Below are positions 1 to 7,622 of a stretch of 64,000 nucleotides of DNA, piece after piece. Below the pieces are notes generated by a model, which was not told the DNA's origin, ran no database searches, and saw nothing but the letters and a program-made list of their open reading frames with translations. Source of the DNA: Planctomycetaceae bacterium. Its GTDB lineage: Bacteria; Planctomycetota; Phycisphaerae; SM23-33. How positions within the stretch are numbered: position 1 is the first letter of the stretch; each line of letters starts with the position of its first letter. The translations under genes and the position numbers were made by a program. Location: positions 124,001 to 188,000 of the forward strand of contig JBDKTA010000025.1 of assembly GCA_039680605.1 (NCBI GenBank), written 5' to 3'.

Positions 1-1
1 C

Positions 2-742
2 CCCAACGCCCTGCTGCTGGACGCCGGCGACATGACCGGCACGGGCGAAGAAGCCCTGGGGATCACGCGGGCCGAGGCCATGTGGTGCATGGCCCTGGCG
101 GCGAGGTACGACGCCGTCATTTTCGGCAATCACGACCACGGCAACGGCAAGGCCCGCCTGATCGAACTGGGCGAGAAGTACCCGGCCATGCCGATGCTGA
201 TGGCCAACGTCAAGTTCGGCGAAAAGGAACAGGACCTGGCCAATCGCTTCCCCCCGTATAAGATGTTCCAGTTCCAGGGGGTGAAGGTGGCCGTCATCGG
301 CGTCTCGTCCTCCGACGTCCGCTACACCAAGAAGAACCGCTTCGAGTTGTATTACGAAGTGCCGATCGTACACCAGTACGTGCGCAAGCTCCGCAAGGAA
401 GCCGACATCATCATCGCCATCACGCACCTCGACGAAGGCTCCGACTTTGCCATCGGCTCGGGCCCCGACGCGCCGGACTTGATCGTCGGCGGGCACTCCC
501 ATGGCGCCCCCTGCACCGTCTGGGGACGCGAGAAGAAGAGCTTCCTGATCAAGGCAGGGCGGTACGGCCGGGTGCTGGGCAAGGTGACGATCGTCTGGGA
601 CGGCTCGAAGATCAGCAGCCTCAAAGGCGAGTTGCTGGGCCCGACGAAGGATTGGCCTGAAGATGAGCCGGTGACGACCTTGCTCAAGGCGTATCGCAAG
701 GCGAATGAAGAACGCAAGGCCAAGGAAAGCAGCAACAAATAG
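2..742 (+). CDS. 5'-nucleotidase-like metallophosphatase, 5' end off the window
   Basis: The reading frame is open from base 2, so the gene begins before the window; the first in-window Met (base 32) is internal. The calcineurin-like metallophosphoesterase motifs visible in order are LLLDAGD (second metal site), GNHDHG (about residue 42) and GGHSHG (about residue 162), the set seen in UshA/5'-nucleotidase N-terminal domains. The first D-x-H motif must lie upstream. The protein ends soon after the catalytic fold with a Lys/Glu-rich tail, so it lacks the C-terminal 5'-nucleotidase domain and is a stand-alone phosphatase domain. Nucleotide or another phosphoester as substrate is an inference from the family. 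Export cannot be judged because the N-terminus is missing. It is followed 71 bp later by a sialate O-acetylesterase gene on the same strand. Confidence 0.85.
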   Translation, partial: PNALLLDAGDMTGTGEEALGITRAEAMWCMALAARYDAVIFGNHDHGNGKARLIELGEKYPAMPMLMANVKFGEKEQDLANRFPPYKMFQFQGVKVAVIGVSSSDVRYTKKNRFELYYEVPIVHQYVRKLRKEADIIIAITHLDEGSDFAIGSGPDAPDLIVGGHSHGAPCTVWGREKKSFLIKAGRYGRVLGKVTIVWDGSKISSLKGELLGPTKDWPEDEPVTTLLKAYRKANEERKAKESSNK

Positions 743-813
743 GATCCTGCGGGCGTGGAAAGCTGCCAGGCCCCAAGCAGCAGGATCATGCAATACAATC
801 GAAAGGGATAGTG

Positions 814-2271
814 ATGACACTGAGGCACTCTCTGGCAGTTCTGGCGGCGGTGGTTACAGTCGGCGGCGGTTCGCTTTCGGTCCAGGCCAAGCCGCGCAAG
901 GCCCCGCCGGCGCCGCCGGCTCTTCCGGCGGCAGGCGTACTGCATCTGCCGGCGGTGATCGGGTCAAACATGGTGCTGCAGCGCGACGTACCGCTGCCGA
1001 TCTGGGGCTGGGCCGGCGCCGGCCACAAGGTCACCGTCAAGCTCGGCGGCGTTGAGAAGACCGCCACGGCCGACGACAAGGGCAAGTGGACGCTCACGCT
1101 GCCGGCGCAGAAGTCCGGCGGCGAGGCGCTGACGATGACGGTATCAGCCCCGCCGGCCCCCGGAACGGACAAGCCCCAGGTGATCGAGCTGACGAACATT
1201 CTCGTTGGCGAGGTGTGGCTGGCGTCGGGTCAATCGAACATGGAATGGGGCGTTGCCGGCTCGCGCGACGCGGCCAAGGAAATCGCCGCGGCCAAGTTGC
1301 CTCGCATCCGCCTGTTCAATGTTCCCAAGGTGCAGACCGGCGCCCCATCGCACGATGTCGCCGCGCAGTGGGTCGAGTGCTCGCCCGAGTCGGTCCGCGG
1401 CTTTTCCGCCGTGGCGTTCTTCTTCGGCCGCGTCATCAATAAAGAACTCGACGTGCCCGTCGCCCTGATCAACGCCTCGTGGGGCGGATCGCCCATCCAG
1501 CCGTGGACGCCGCCGGCCGGTTACGAACTGGTGCCCCGGTTCAAGACGGTCAAGGTCCAGCCGGGCCCGGCAACGATGTTCAACGGCATGGTGGCCCCGC
1601 TGGCGCCCTTCGCCATCCGCGGCGCGCTGTGGTACCAGGGCGAGACGAACTGCATTCAGAACGACGGTCTCTTCTACACCGAGCGTATGAAGGCCCTGGT
1701 GCTGGGCTGGCGGAAGGTATGGAACCAGGGCGACTTCCCCTTCTACTCGGTGCAGATCGCACCCTGGGCCGGGTACAAACCCTCCCTGCCGACATTCTGG
1801 CAGGCGCAGCTCGACTCGGTCAGGCTCATCCCGAACACCGGGTTGGCCCAGACGACGGACCTGGTGGCCGATGTCGGCAATATCCACCCCGTCGACAAGG
1901 TCGACGTCGGCGCTCGCCTGGCGCGGCTGGCACTGAAGGGCGCGTACGGCCGCAAGGACGTCGTCACCTCCGGTCCGACGTTCAAGGCGATGACGGTCAA
2001 GAACGGCAAGGCGGTCGTCACGTTCGACGGCGTCGCCGGCGGTTTGGCGAGCAAGGACGACAAGGAGTTGGCGTGCTTCGAGATTGCCGGGGCCGACAAG
2101 AAGTTCGTCCCCGCCAAAGCCACCATCGAAGGAAACACCGTCGTCGTCAGCGCCGCCGAGGTGCCCGTGCCCGTGGCGGTGCGGATGAGCTGGTCGAACA
2201 CGGCCCGGCCGAACCTGGTCAGCCAAGAAGGCCTGCCCGCCTGGCCGTTCCGCACGGACGACTGGGAATAG
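814..2271 (+). CDS. secreted sialate O-acetylesterase (SASA/DUF303 family)
   Basis: This is a predicted exported esterase that removes O-acetyl groups from sialic acid or similar sugars. The N-terminus is a signal peptide (basic start, hydrophobic core, cleavage near the Val-Gln-Ala at residues 23-25). SASA-family signatures are clear: GQSNMEW at residues 139-145 with the nucleophile Ser141, ALWYQGETN at 271-279, and NIHPVDK with the likely catalytic His358. The C-terminal GLPAWPFRTDDW block is typical of full-length members, and about 485 residues is the usual size. ATG 814 is preferred over GTG 811 because the AAAGGG ribosome site (802-807) is 6 nt from 814 and only 3 nt from 811. A TACAAT box (794-799) lies just upstream, without a convincing -35. 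The actual sugar substrate is not shown by the sequence. Confidence 0.93.
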   Translation: MTLRHSLAVLAAVVTVGGGSLSVQAKPRKAPPAPPALPAAGVLHLPAVIGSNMVLQRDVPLPIWGWAGAGHKVTVKLGGVEKTATADDKGKWTLTLPAQKSGGEALTMTVSAPPAPGTDKPQVIELTNILVGEVWLASGQSNMEWGVAGSRDAAKEIAAAKLPRIRLFNVPKVQTGAPSHDVAAQWVECSPESVRGFSAVAFFFGRVINKELDVPVALINASWGGSPIQPWTPPAGYELVPRFKTVKVQPGPATMFNGMVAPLAPFAIRGALWYQGETNCIQNDGLFYTERMKALVLGWRKVWNQGDFPFYSVQIAPWAGYKPSLPTFWQAQLDSVRLIPNTGLAQTTDLVADVGNIHPVDKVDVGARLARLALKGAYGRKDVVTSGPTFKAMTVKNGKAVVTFDGVAGGLASKDDKELACFEIAGADKKFVPAKATIEGNTVVVSAAEVPVPVAVRMSWSNTARPNLVSQEGLPAWPFRTDDWE

Positions 2272-2630
2272 CAGGAAGACTCACCGCAGAGATCGCAGAA
2301 GACGCGGATGGATGGTTGGTTGGAGGGTTGGATGGATGGCGCGCCCGTGTCTCCGCAGCAGCTTCGGAAAGAGAAGTTGGGCCATAGAGACACAGAGAAA
2401 ACGAAAAGATGGGTATAAGAGACCGGGTGCTGCCGCCTTTAACTTTTCCTGACTCTGTGAGCTCTGTGTCTCTGTGGCCCATAATCCGCAATCGAACTCT
2501 GCGGTGTTACGGTTCTTATTCAACTCCCTTGCGGGGCGGGCCGATACAGTTTTTGGAGGCCCGCGTAGATTCAGGTCAGGGTACGCCGGAAGATGCCTCG
2601 CCCGCTTTTGGCGGCAAGAGAGGATCAGTG
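2272..2630. repeat. gene-free gap with a GGAT-rich tract and a cacagag-type inverted repeat
   Basis: After the esterase stop there is a caccgcagag-type word at about 2281 and a GGATGG/GGTTGG low-complexity tract at 2306-2340. An inverted-repeat element follows, with arms at 2379-2397 and 2462-2480 (gccatagagacacagag versus its near-complement ctctgtgtctctgtggc). The arms recur in other gaps at 12575, 21443, 54679 and 56390. The remaining 150 bases up to the next gene hold no ORF I can support; an AGAGAGGA ribosome site closes the gap at about 2618. Confidence 0.7.
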
Positions 2631-2867
2631 ATGAAGTTTGACGCCATCCTGCTGGAGGATGCGCGCGGCGGTTTCATCGCGCTGTGCCCGTCCATGCCCT
2701 GCTGCAAAGCGCGCTCGCGCAGCCGCGACGAAGCGTTGAAATCGCTGCGCCTGGCCATCAAGCGATTTCTGGCCCCGGTGCTGCGCATCAGCCCGGACCT
2801 GCTCTCGCTGAACGTGCAAGAACACGTCGCTGCATCGGAGGATATTTTCGGGCGTGCGGCAGCCTGA
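2631..2867 (+). CDS. small HicB-like hypothetical protein
   Basis: A 78-residue ORF starts at ATG 2631, 6 nt after an AGAGAGGA ribosome site; the longer open frame upstream runs through repeat DNA and is not credible. The first half (FDAILLEDARGGFIALCPSM) has the strand-strand-helix look of HicB-like partial RNase H folds, followed by an Arg-rich helix (ARSRSRDEALKSLRLAIKRF). True HicB antitoxins are encoded beside a HicA toxin. None is visible here, so a toxin-antitoxin role is not supported, and the HicB resemblance itself is by pattern only. It may be transcribed with the next gene, which begins 22 nt after its stop. Confidence 0.6.
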   Translation: MKFDAILLEDARGGFIALCPSMPCCKARSRSRDEALKSLRLAIKRFLAPVLRISPDLLSLNVQEHVAASEDIFGRAAA

Positions 2868-2889
2868 GAGTCGGATATACTCCTCCCCC

Positions 2890-3663
2890 ATGAGTTCCCT
2901 CACCCTGACGTTCAGCGACAACATGCTCACCATCCACGGTCCCCATCTGCCCGGCGGCGCCGTGGAGATCTGCTACATGGAAACCTACTGCCGCGCCGGC
3001 TCGACCGCTCGCGACTGGGGGCAGACGGCCATGATGTACCAGGCCGAACTCCTCCGCATCAGCGAGGACGGCAAGCAGGTGCGCATGCGTCACACGGTCT
3101 GCGACGGGACGCTCGTCGAGCACGTCATCACGGCCGGGGCCGACGAGATCGACTTTCGCCTGACGGCGCACAACCCGACAGACAAGACCAACGAGGCGAT
3201 GTGGGTTCAGCCCTGCATCCGCGTGGGGCGATTCGCCGGTTCGTGCGACGGCTGCGGTGGGATCAAGCACCTGCCCAAGTGCTTCGTCTTTCTCGACGGC
3301 GAGCTGACGCGCATGCCGACGCACGACTGGGCCACCGAAGGGCTGTACACCCCCGGGCAGACCTGGTGCCCCGAGCACGTCTGCCGCGAGGACGTCAACC
3401 CGCGCCCGCTGAGCCCGCTGGTGCCCAGCAACGGCCTCATCGGCTGTTTCAGCGGCGACGAGTCGCTGGTGCTGGCGACGGCGTGGCAGCCGTACCAGGA
3501 ACTCTTCGCCGGCGTGATCACGTGCATCCACGCCGACCCGACGATCGGCCCGCTCGCCCCCGGCGAGTCGCGCGATATTTACGGAAAGATCTACATCGTC
3601 CCGGCGGACATCCCCGCCCTGCTGGCGCGATACGAGACGGACTTCCCCGAGCATTGTCGCTGA
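2890..3663 (+). CDS. hypothetical beta-rich protein, possibly galactose-mutarotase-like
   Basis: The product is 257 residues, without signal peptide or membrane segment, and rich in aromatic residues and beta-strand pattern. The C-terminal stretch (GPLAPGESRDIYGKIYIV) resembles closing strands of galactose-mutarotase-like sandwich domains, but I do not recognise a named family and assign no reaction. Cys pairs occur in SCDGCGGIKHLPKC and WCPEHVC, which could bind a metal. ATG 2890 is chosen because it lies 9 nt after a TATACT box (2876-2881) and has no ribosome site, as expected for a leaderless transcript. GTG 2854 in the same frame is an alternative that would overlap the previous gene. Confidence 0.6.
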   Translation: MSSLTLTFSDNMLTIHGPHLPGGAVEICYMETYCRAGSTARDWGQTAMMYQAELLRISEDGKQVRMRHTVCDGTLVEHVITAGADEIDFRLTAHNPTDKTNEAMWVQPCIRVGRFAGSCDGCGGIKHLPKCFVFLDGELTRMPTHDWATEGLYTPGQTWCPEHVCREDVNPRPLSPLVPSNGLIGCFSGDESLVLATAWQPYQELFAGVITCIHADPTIGPLAPGESRDIYGKIYIVPADIPALLARYETDFPEHCR

Positions 3664-3881
3664 ACGGGGAGGAGGACGGGGACGGGGAGTGCGGGATTAC
3701 GCGGATTTGAGGGATTAAGAGGATTAGAAACGCAAGACGGGGACGGGTCGCCATGGGCAGGCAAGAAGACCAAGAGGATTAGAAACAAGGACGGGAATGG
3801 AGGAGAGTTTTCTTTCGTCCTCGTCGTCGGTTGTTTCGTTTCAGCACGGGGAGGGGGCGTCACACGGTATACTGAAGCGCC
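3664..3881. repeat. GGACGGGGA / GGATTAcgcGGATT dispersed repeat
   Basis: A GA-rich tract (gaggacggggacggggagtg) starts at 3669 and is followed by gcgggattacgcggattt, gggattaagaggattag and more GACGGG words. A second copy of the same word order is at 29919-29998. A CGTCCTCGTCGTCGG word at 3817-3831 forms a rough opposite arm. A TATACT box (3868-3873) sits 8 nt before the next start codon. No ORF is credible here. Confidence 0.75.
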
Positions 3882-6608
3882 GTGACACCGACCAACACAG
3901 ACAACCCGCGTCCCCCGGAACTGCTCGCCCCCGCCGGCGATGCGCGGTGCATGCAGGCGGCCATCGTCAGCGGGGCCGACGCGGTGTACTTCGGCCTGGA
4001 AGACTTCAACGCCCGGCGGCGGGCGGCCAACTTCACCCTCGACGAACTGGGGCAGACCATGGCCCTGCTGCACGACCACAACGTGCGCGGGTACGTGGCC
4101 ATGAATACGCTGGTCTTTCCACAGGAGCTCGCGGCGGCGGCCGAGTTCGTGCGGGGCATCGCGGCGGCCGGGGTCGACGCGGTCATCGTGCAGGACGTCG
4201 GCCTGGCAAGGCTGATTCATGAGACCGCCCCGGCCCTGCCACTGCACGCCTCGACGCAAATGACGCTGGCCAGCCCGCGGGCGATCGCCTGGGCGGCCCG
4301 GTGCGGCATCAGGCGGGTCATCCTGCCGCGTGAGCTGTCGATCGAGCAGATTGCGGATATTGCCGCAAGCAGCAGCGTCGAGCTGGAAGTCTTCGTACAC
4401 GGGGCGCTGTGCATCTCGTACAGCGGCCAGTGCCACGCCAGCGCCGTTTTGGGCCAGCGCGGCGGCGCCGACGCCCGCAGCGCCAACCGCGGACTCTGCG
4501 CCCAGCCCTGCCGCCTGCCCTGGCAGGTCCTGGTCGACGGCAAGGCGATGGACATGGCGGGGCGCCCCCACGTGCTGAGCCCCCGAGATCTGCGGGCGTA
4601 CGACCTGATCCCCCAATTGCTGGCGGCCGGTGTCCAGGTCTTCAAGATCGAGGGGCGGCTCAAAGACGCCAATTACGTCGCCGCGGTGACGGCACTGTAT
4701 CGCAAGGCCCTCGACGCCGCCCTTGGCGGCCGTGCGTTCACGCCCGACCAGGCCGACATCCGCGCCCAGGAGCAGTCGTTCTCGCGTGGGTTTACGCACG
4801 GGTACCTCAAGGGGCGCAACCTCGCCGCGCTGGTCGAAGGGCGAAGCCCCAAGAAGCAAGGGCGCCGTTGCGGGACGGTGATCGGCGACAATAACGGCCG
4901 CGTGCGCGTGCGGGTCGATCGGGGCGAGCATCTGGCCGCCGGCGACGGCGTGGCGTTCGATTCGCCCGGCACGGCGGAAGACTCCCAGCAAGGCGGGCGA
5001 ATCTACGCGGTTCGACTGATCGACCGCGAGAAGGCGGTCGTGGAGCTGACGTTCGGCCGCGGCAGCGTCGACGCGCGCCGGGTGCGGTCCGGGTGGGTGG
5101 TCTGGAAGACCGACGACCCGGCGATGGAGAAGGAGATCGCCCGAAGCTTCGCATCGCTGGCCCCCGCGCGCCGCCGCCGGCTGTGGTTGGAAGCCTCCGC
5201 CACGCCAGGCCAGCCGCTGACCATACGGCTGCACGACGGCGCCGGGCACGAGGCGCTGGTCGCCGGCACAGTGCCGCTGGAGGCGGCGGTCAGGCATCCC
5301 CTCACGGTCGAGGTGCTCCAGGCCCAGTTCTCGCGCCTGGGCAACACGCCATATGAACTGGCCGGCGTCGAGCTGCGCTGCGGTGGCCAATGCGTTCCGC
5401 AGGCGGACGTGATGGCCCCGGTGAGCGAGCTCAACCGCATACGCCGCGAGGCCGTGGCCATTCTGCAAGCGGCCCAGCAAAAGCAGTGGCCCATCGAAAA
5501 TCCCAATGCTCTTCAGACCCTGCGAGGCCGGGCCAAGATATGTGGTGTCGGCCATGCTGAACAGCAAGAGCATGGGCGAGACGCCCATGCCACACAGCAA
5601 GAGCATGGGCGGGACGCCCATGCCACACAGCAAGAGCATGGGCGAGACGCCCATGCCACACAGCAAGAGCATGGGCGAGACGCCCATGCCACACAGCAAG
5701 AGCATGGGCGAGACGCCCATGCCACACAGCAAGAGCATGGGCGAGACGCCCATGCCACACAGCAGGGCGTGCCGGCGGTGCTGGCACGCACGGTGGGACA
5801 GGTGCAGGCGGTTGGACAATGGGTCGCATCGCGGAAGATTCCCCCGCAGTGTCTGACGCTCTATCTGGAGGCGGCAGGGGAAGAGATCCTCTCGCAGATG
5901 ATCTCGGCCGCCGGCGAGGCGGGCATCGCGCCGGCCCTGGTCACGCCGCAGATCGTCACTCAGGAGGATGAGCATCTCGTGCGGGCGATGCTTTTGCATG
6001 AACCCGCCGCCGTCCTGGTGCGCAGCGCCGGCGCCCTGAGCCTGCTGCAGGAACTCGCGCCGCAGGTTCCGCTGATCGCGGACTTCTCGCTCAACGCCGC
6101 CAACGAACTCTCGGCTGGGTGGCTGCTCGACAGCGGATTTGCCCGCGTGACGGCATCGCTCGATCTGGATCTGCCGCAGATCGAGGCGATGGCCGCGGGC
6201 CTGCCTGGGCAGGTGCTGGAGGTCTGCCTCTACTCGCACAGGGCGATGTTCCACAGCCAGTACTGCCTCTGGTCCGGTCGCGTGGAGCCCCGCGCCGGCT
6301 CCGGCGCCTGCCGCCGCGCGTGCCGCGGGCACTCGCTGGCGTTGGCCCCGACAACAGGCGGACTGGCCGCGGGCGGGCTGAACATCCCCGGCCGTGCCAT
6401 GCCGGTACTCCGCGACGCCACCTGCCGCAGCACGATCTATGCCCCCCGCGCGAGCTTTCATCGCGACTGGCCCGGCGCGCTGATCCGCGCCGGCGTGGCG
6501 GTCTTGCGGGCGGAGTTTCTCGACGAAGACGCCCCCGAGGTCACGCGCACGCTGGAGGCCTTGTGGGGTGCATCCAAGGCCGCTATGATGAATGGCCGAG
6601 GCGGTTGA
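3882..6608 (+). CDS. peptidase U32 family protein (RlhA/YdcP-like) with an in-frame repeat array
   Basis: This is a 908-residue member of the U32 collagenase-like family. Related E. coli proteins (RlhA, TrhP, UbiU/V) are iron-sulfur, prephenate-dependent RNA or quinone hydroxylases rather than proteases, so rRNA hydroxylation is the more likely role; this is inference. The N-terminal barrel starts LLAPAGD, and the U32 signature spans residues 169-214 with Cys177, Cys184, Cys206 and Cys210 as candidate cluster ligands. A DUF3656-like middle follows, and a C-terminal Cys-rich segment (CLYSHRAMFHSQYC, then GACRRAC). Residues about 560-626 are six copies of an 11-residue unit (QQEHGRDAHAT) encoded by an intergenic-type hairpin repeat, an insertion not expected in the family. 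GTG 3882 lies 8 nt after TATACT, suggesting a leaderless transcript. The stop overlaps the next start (TGATG). Confidence 0.92.
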   Translation: MTPTNTDNPRPPELLAPAGDARCMQAAIVSGADAVYFGLEDFNARRRAANFTLDELGQTMALLHDHNVRGYVAMNTLVFPQELAAAAEFVRGIAAAGVDAVIVQDVGLARLIHETAPALPLHASTQMTLASPRAIAWAARCGIRRVILPRELSIEQIADIAASSSVELEVFVHGALCISYSGQCHASAVLGQRGGADARSANRGLCAQPCRLPWQVLVDGKAMDMAGRPHVLSPRDLRAYDLIPQLLAAGVQVFKIEGRLKDANYVAAVTALYRKALDAALGGRAFTPDQADIRAQEQSFSRGFTHGYLKGRNLAALVEGRSPKKQGRRCGTVIGDNNGRVRVRVDRGEHLAAGDGVAFDSPGTAEDSQQGGRIYAVRLIDREKAVVELTFGRGSVDARRVRSGWVVWKTDDPAMEKEIARSFASLAPARRRRLWLEASATPGQPLTIRLHDGAGHEALVAGTVPLEAAVRHPLTVEVLQAQFSRLGNTPYELAGVELRCGGQCVPQADVMAPVSELNRIRREAVAILQAAQQKQWPIENPNALQTLRGRAKICGVGHAEQQEHGRDAHATQQEHGRDAHATQQEHGRDAHATQQEHGRDAHATQQEHGRDAHATQQEHGRDAHATQQGVPAVLARTVGQVQAVGQWVASRKIPPQCLTLYLEAAGEEILSQMISAAGEAGIAPALVTPQIVTQEDEHLVRAMLLHEPAAVLVRSAGALSLLQELAPQVPLIADFSLNAANELSAGWLLDSGFARVTASLDLDLPQIEAMAAGLPGQVLEVCLYSHRAMFHSQYCLWSGRVEPRAGSGACRRACRGHSLALAPTTGGLAAGGLNIPGRAMPVLRDATCRSTIYAPRASFHRDWPGALIRAGVAVLRAEFLDEDAPEVTRTLEALWGASKAAMMNGRGG
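5561..5758 (+). repeat. six 33-bp tandem hairpin units inside the U32 gene
   Basis: Six contiguous 33-bp units run without spacers; one base differs in unit 2 (gggcgggac for gggcgagac). Each unit holds an 8-bp stem with a 3-nt loop, CATGGGCG-AGA-CGCCCATG, joined by a 14-nt linker. The period is a multiple of three and the frame stays open, giving QQEHGRDAHAT six times. The same 33-bp word occurs singly or in short runs in gaps at 31340, 43180-43265 and 49570-49630. Confidence 0.97.
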
Positions 6609-6949
6609 TGAACGCGATGCCCACGATGATGCGATGGTTGCTTGCCGTGCTGGTGGCGGTTGCCCCGCTGGCCATGCCGCGCACATCCCTGTCGGCAGAG
6701 AGCGCCCATGGAGACCGCAGCGCCCTGAAGGAGCGCCAGGACGAGCCGGTGCTGCTGTTCCTGGCCAACCGGACGGACGGCCACCTGACGCTGCTGCCCA
6801 AGAGCCCAGCCGCTCCGGCCTGGGCTCCGCAATGTATCTTCGGCGTGGACGTTCCGTGTTGGCGTGAAGAGCTTGATCTGCCATGCGCCCCCGGCGCCAG
6901 TTCCCCCCACCGCTCCCTGCTGCAACTCAAGAGCTTGCTGACGATCTGA
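6608..6949 (+). CDS. small exported hypothetical protein
   Basis: The start ATG overlaps the U32 stop (TGATG at 6606-6610), so translation is probably coupled and the two genes share a transcript. The 113-residue product has a signal peptide or membrane anchor (MMRWLLAVLVAVAPLAM followed by an Ala/Ser cleavage-like region near residue 30). The rest is a short Pro- and Leu-rich domain with two Cys (QCIFGVDVPC) that could form a disulfide. I recognise no family. The frame also stays open upstream inside the U32 gene, but that part is a shadow. Confidence 0.6.
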   Translation: MNAMPTMMRWLLAVLVAVAPLAMPRTSLSAESAHGDRSALKERQDEPVLLFLANRTDGHLTLLPKSPAAPAWAPQCIFGVDVPCWREELDLPCAPGASSPHRSLLQLKSLLTI

Positions 6950-7026
6950 TACGCCCTCCGGCGCAGCCTCAGAATCCGTAAGCCTACTTGAACATGCGTG
7001 CGCGCACGCAGACTGGGAGTACATCC

Positions 7027-7494
7027 ATGGCGGCTTCAGCCCCCACTACAATCGACACGGTTCTTTCAAACGTCAGCGCCCTGCTGGATCAATCACGTTG
7101 CGAGGACGCGTTGAACCTTATCAGCCATTGCGGCATCAACTCGATCCGATTGGCCAACGCCCGCGGCGTGTGCCTGCTCCGGATAGGGCGCGTTGAGCAG
7201 GCGCTGGCTATCTTTCGCGACCTGGTATACCCGCGTGGCGCGTTTTCCATCCCCGACGGCACGCCGGCGGAGTTCCAGGCCAACTACGTCTCGGCATTGC
7301 TGGCCGCGGGCAATATTACTATCGCCAAGTCGCTGCTGGGGCAGATCGACCAGCAGGGCCACCCCTCGATCGTGAAGATCAAGGACGCCATGGCCCGGTG
7401 GCGAAAGAGCGTCGGGCTCGTCGCTCGGGCAAAACTGCTGCTGGGCGGTCCGCTGACAAAACCGGTTCTGGATTATGCCCCCGGCGACCTGTGA
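7027..7494 (+). CDS. TPR-like helical repeat protein
   Basis: A 155-residue cytoplasmic protein with alternating helices typical of tetratricopeptide repeats: repeat-like segments at about residues 16-55 (CEDALNLISHCGINSIRLAN) and 56-90 (LLRIGRVEQALAIFRDLVY), and another at 100-125. TPRs mediate protein contacts; no partner is indicated. ATG 7027 is chosen over 6988 because GGGAGT (7015-7020) lies 6 nt before it. It precedes a membrane protein gene that has its own promoter, so it is probably not in one operon with that gene. Confidence 0.7.
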   Translation: MAASAPTTIDTVLSNVSALLDQSRCEDALNLISHCGINSIRLANARGVCLLRIGRVEQALAIFRDLVYPRGAFSIPDGTPAEFQANYVSALLAAGNITIAKSLLGQIDQQGHPSIVKIKDAMARWRKSVGLVARAKLLLGGPLTKPVLDYAPGDL

Positions 7495-7549
7495 ACCGTT
7501 TGGCCAGCGCCGTCGCCGTGGGCGGCGGTAAATCCGCCCTCCACAATCC

Positions 7550-7578
7550 TTGACAGGCGCGGGCGGGGGCGATACCAT
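7550..7578 (+). promoter_or_regulatory. sigma70-type promoter TTGACA-17-TACCAT
   Basis: A perfect -35 TTGACA (7550-7555) and -10 TACCAT (7573-7578) are separated by 17 bp. Initiation would fall near 7585, giving a leader of about 38 nt before the GTG 7623 start. Confidence 0.7.
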
Positions 7579-7622
7579 GCTCCACTGCCGGACGTAACGC
7601 CCTGATGGGCAAGGACAACGGC

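Noticed and set aside
2631-2867. HicAB toxin-antitoxin pair
   Set aside because: Only a HicB-like short ORF is present; there is no HicA-type gene within several kb.
5561-5758. CRISPR array
   Set aside because: The units are contiguous with no spacers, in frame within a gene, and no cas genes are present.
3591-6884. 1097-residue open frame on the minus strand over the U32 gene
   Set aside because: It is antisense to a gene with clear family motifs. The length comes from high GC and the in-frame repeat array (which reads CGMGVSPMLLL on this strand). It has no ribosome site or family resemblance.
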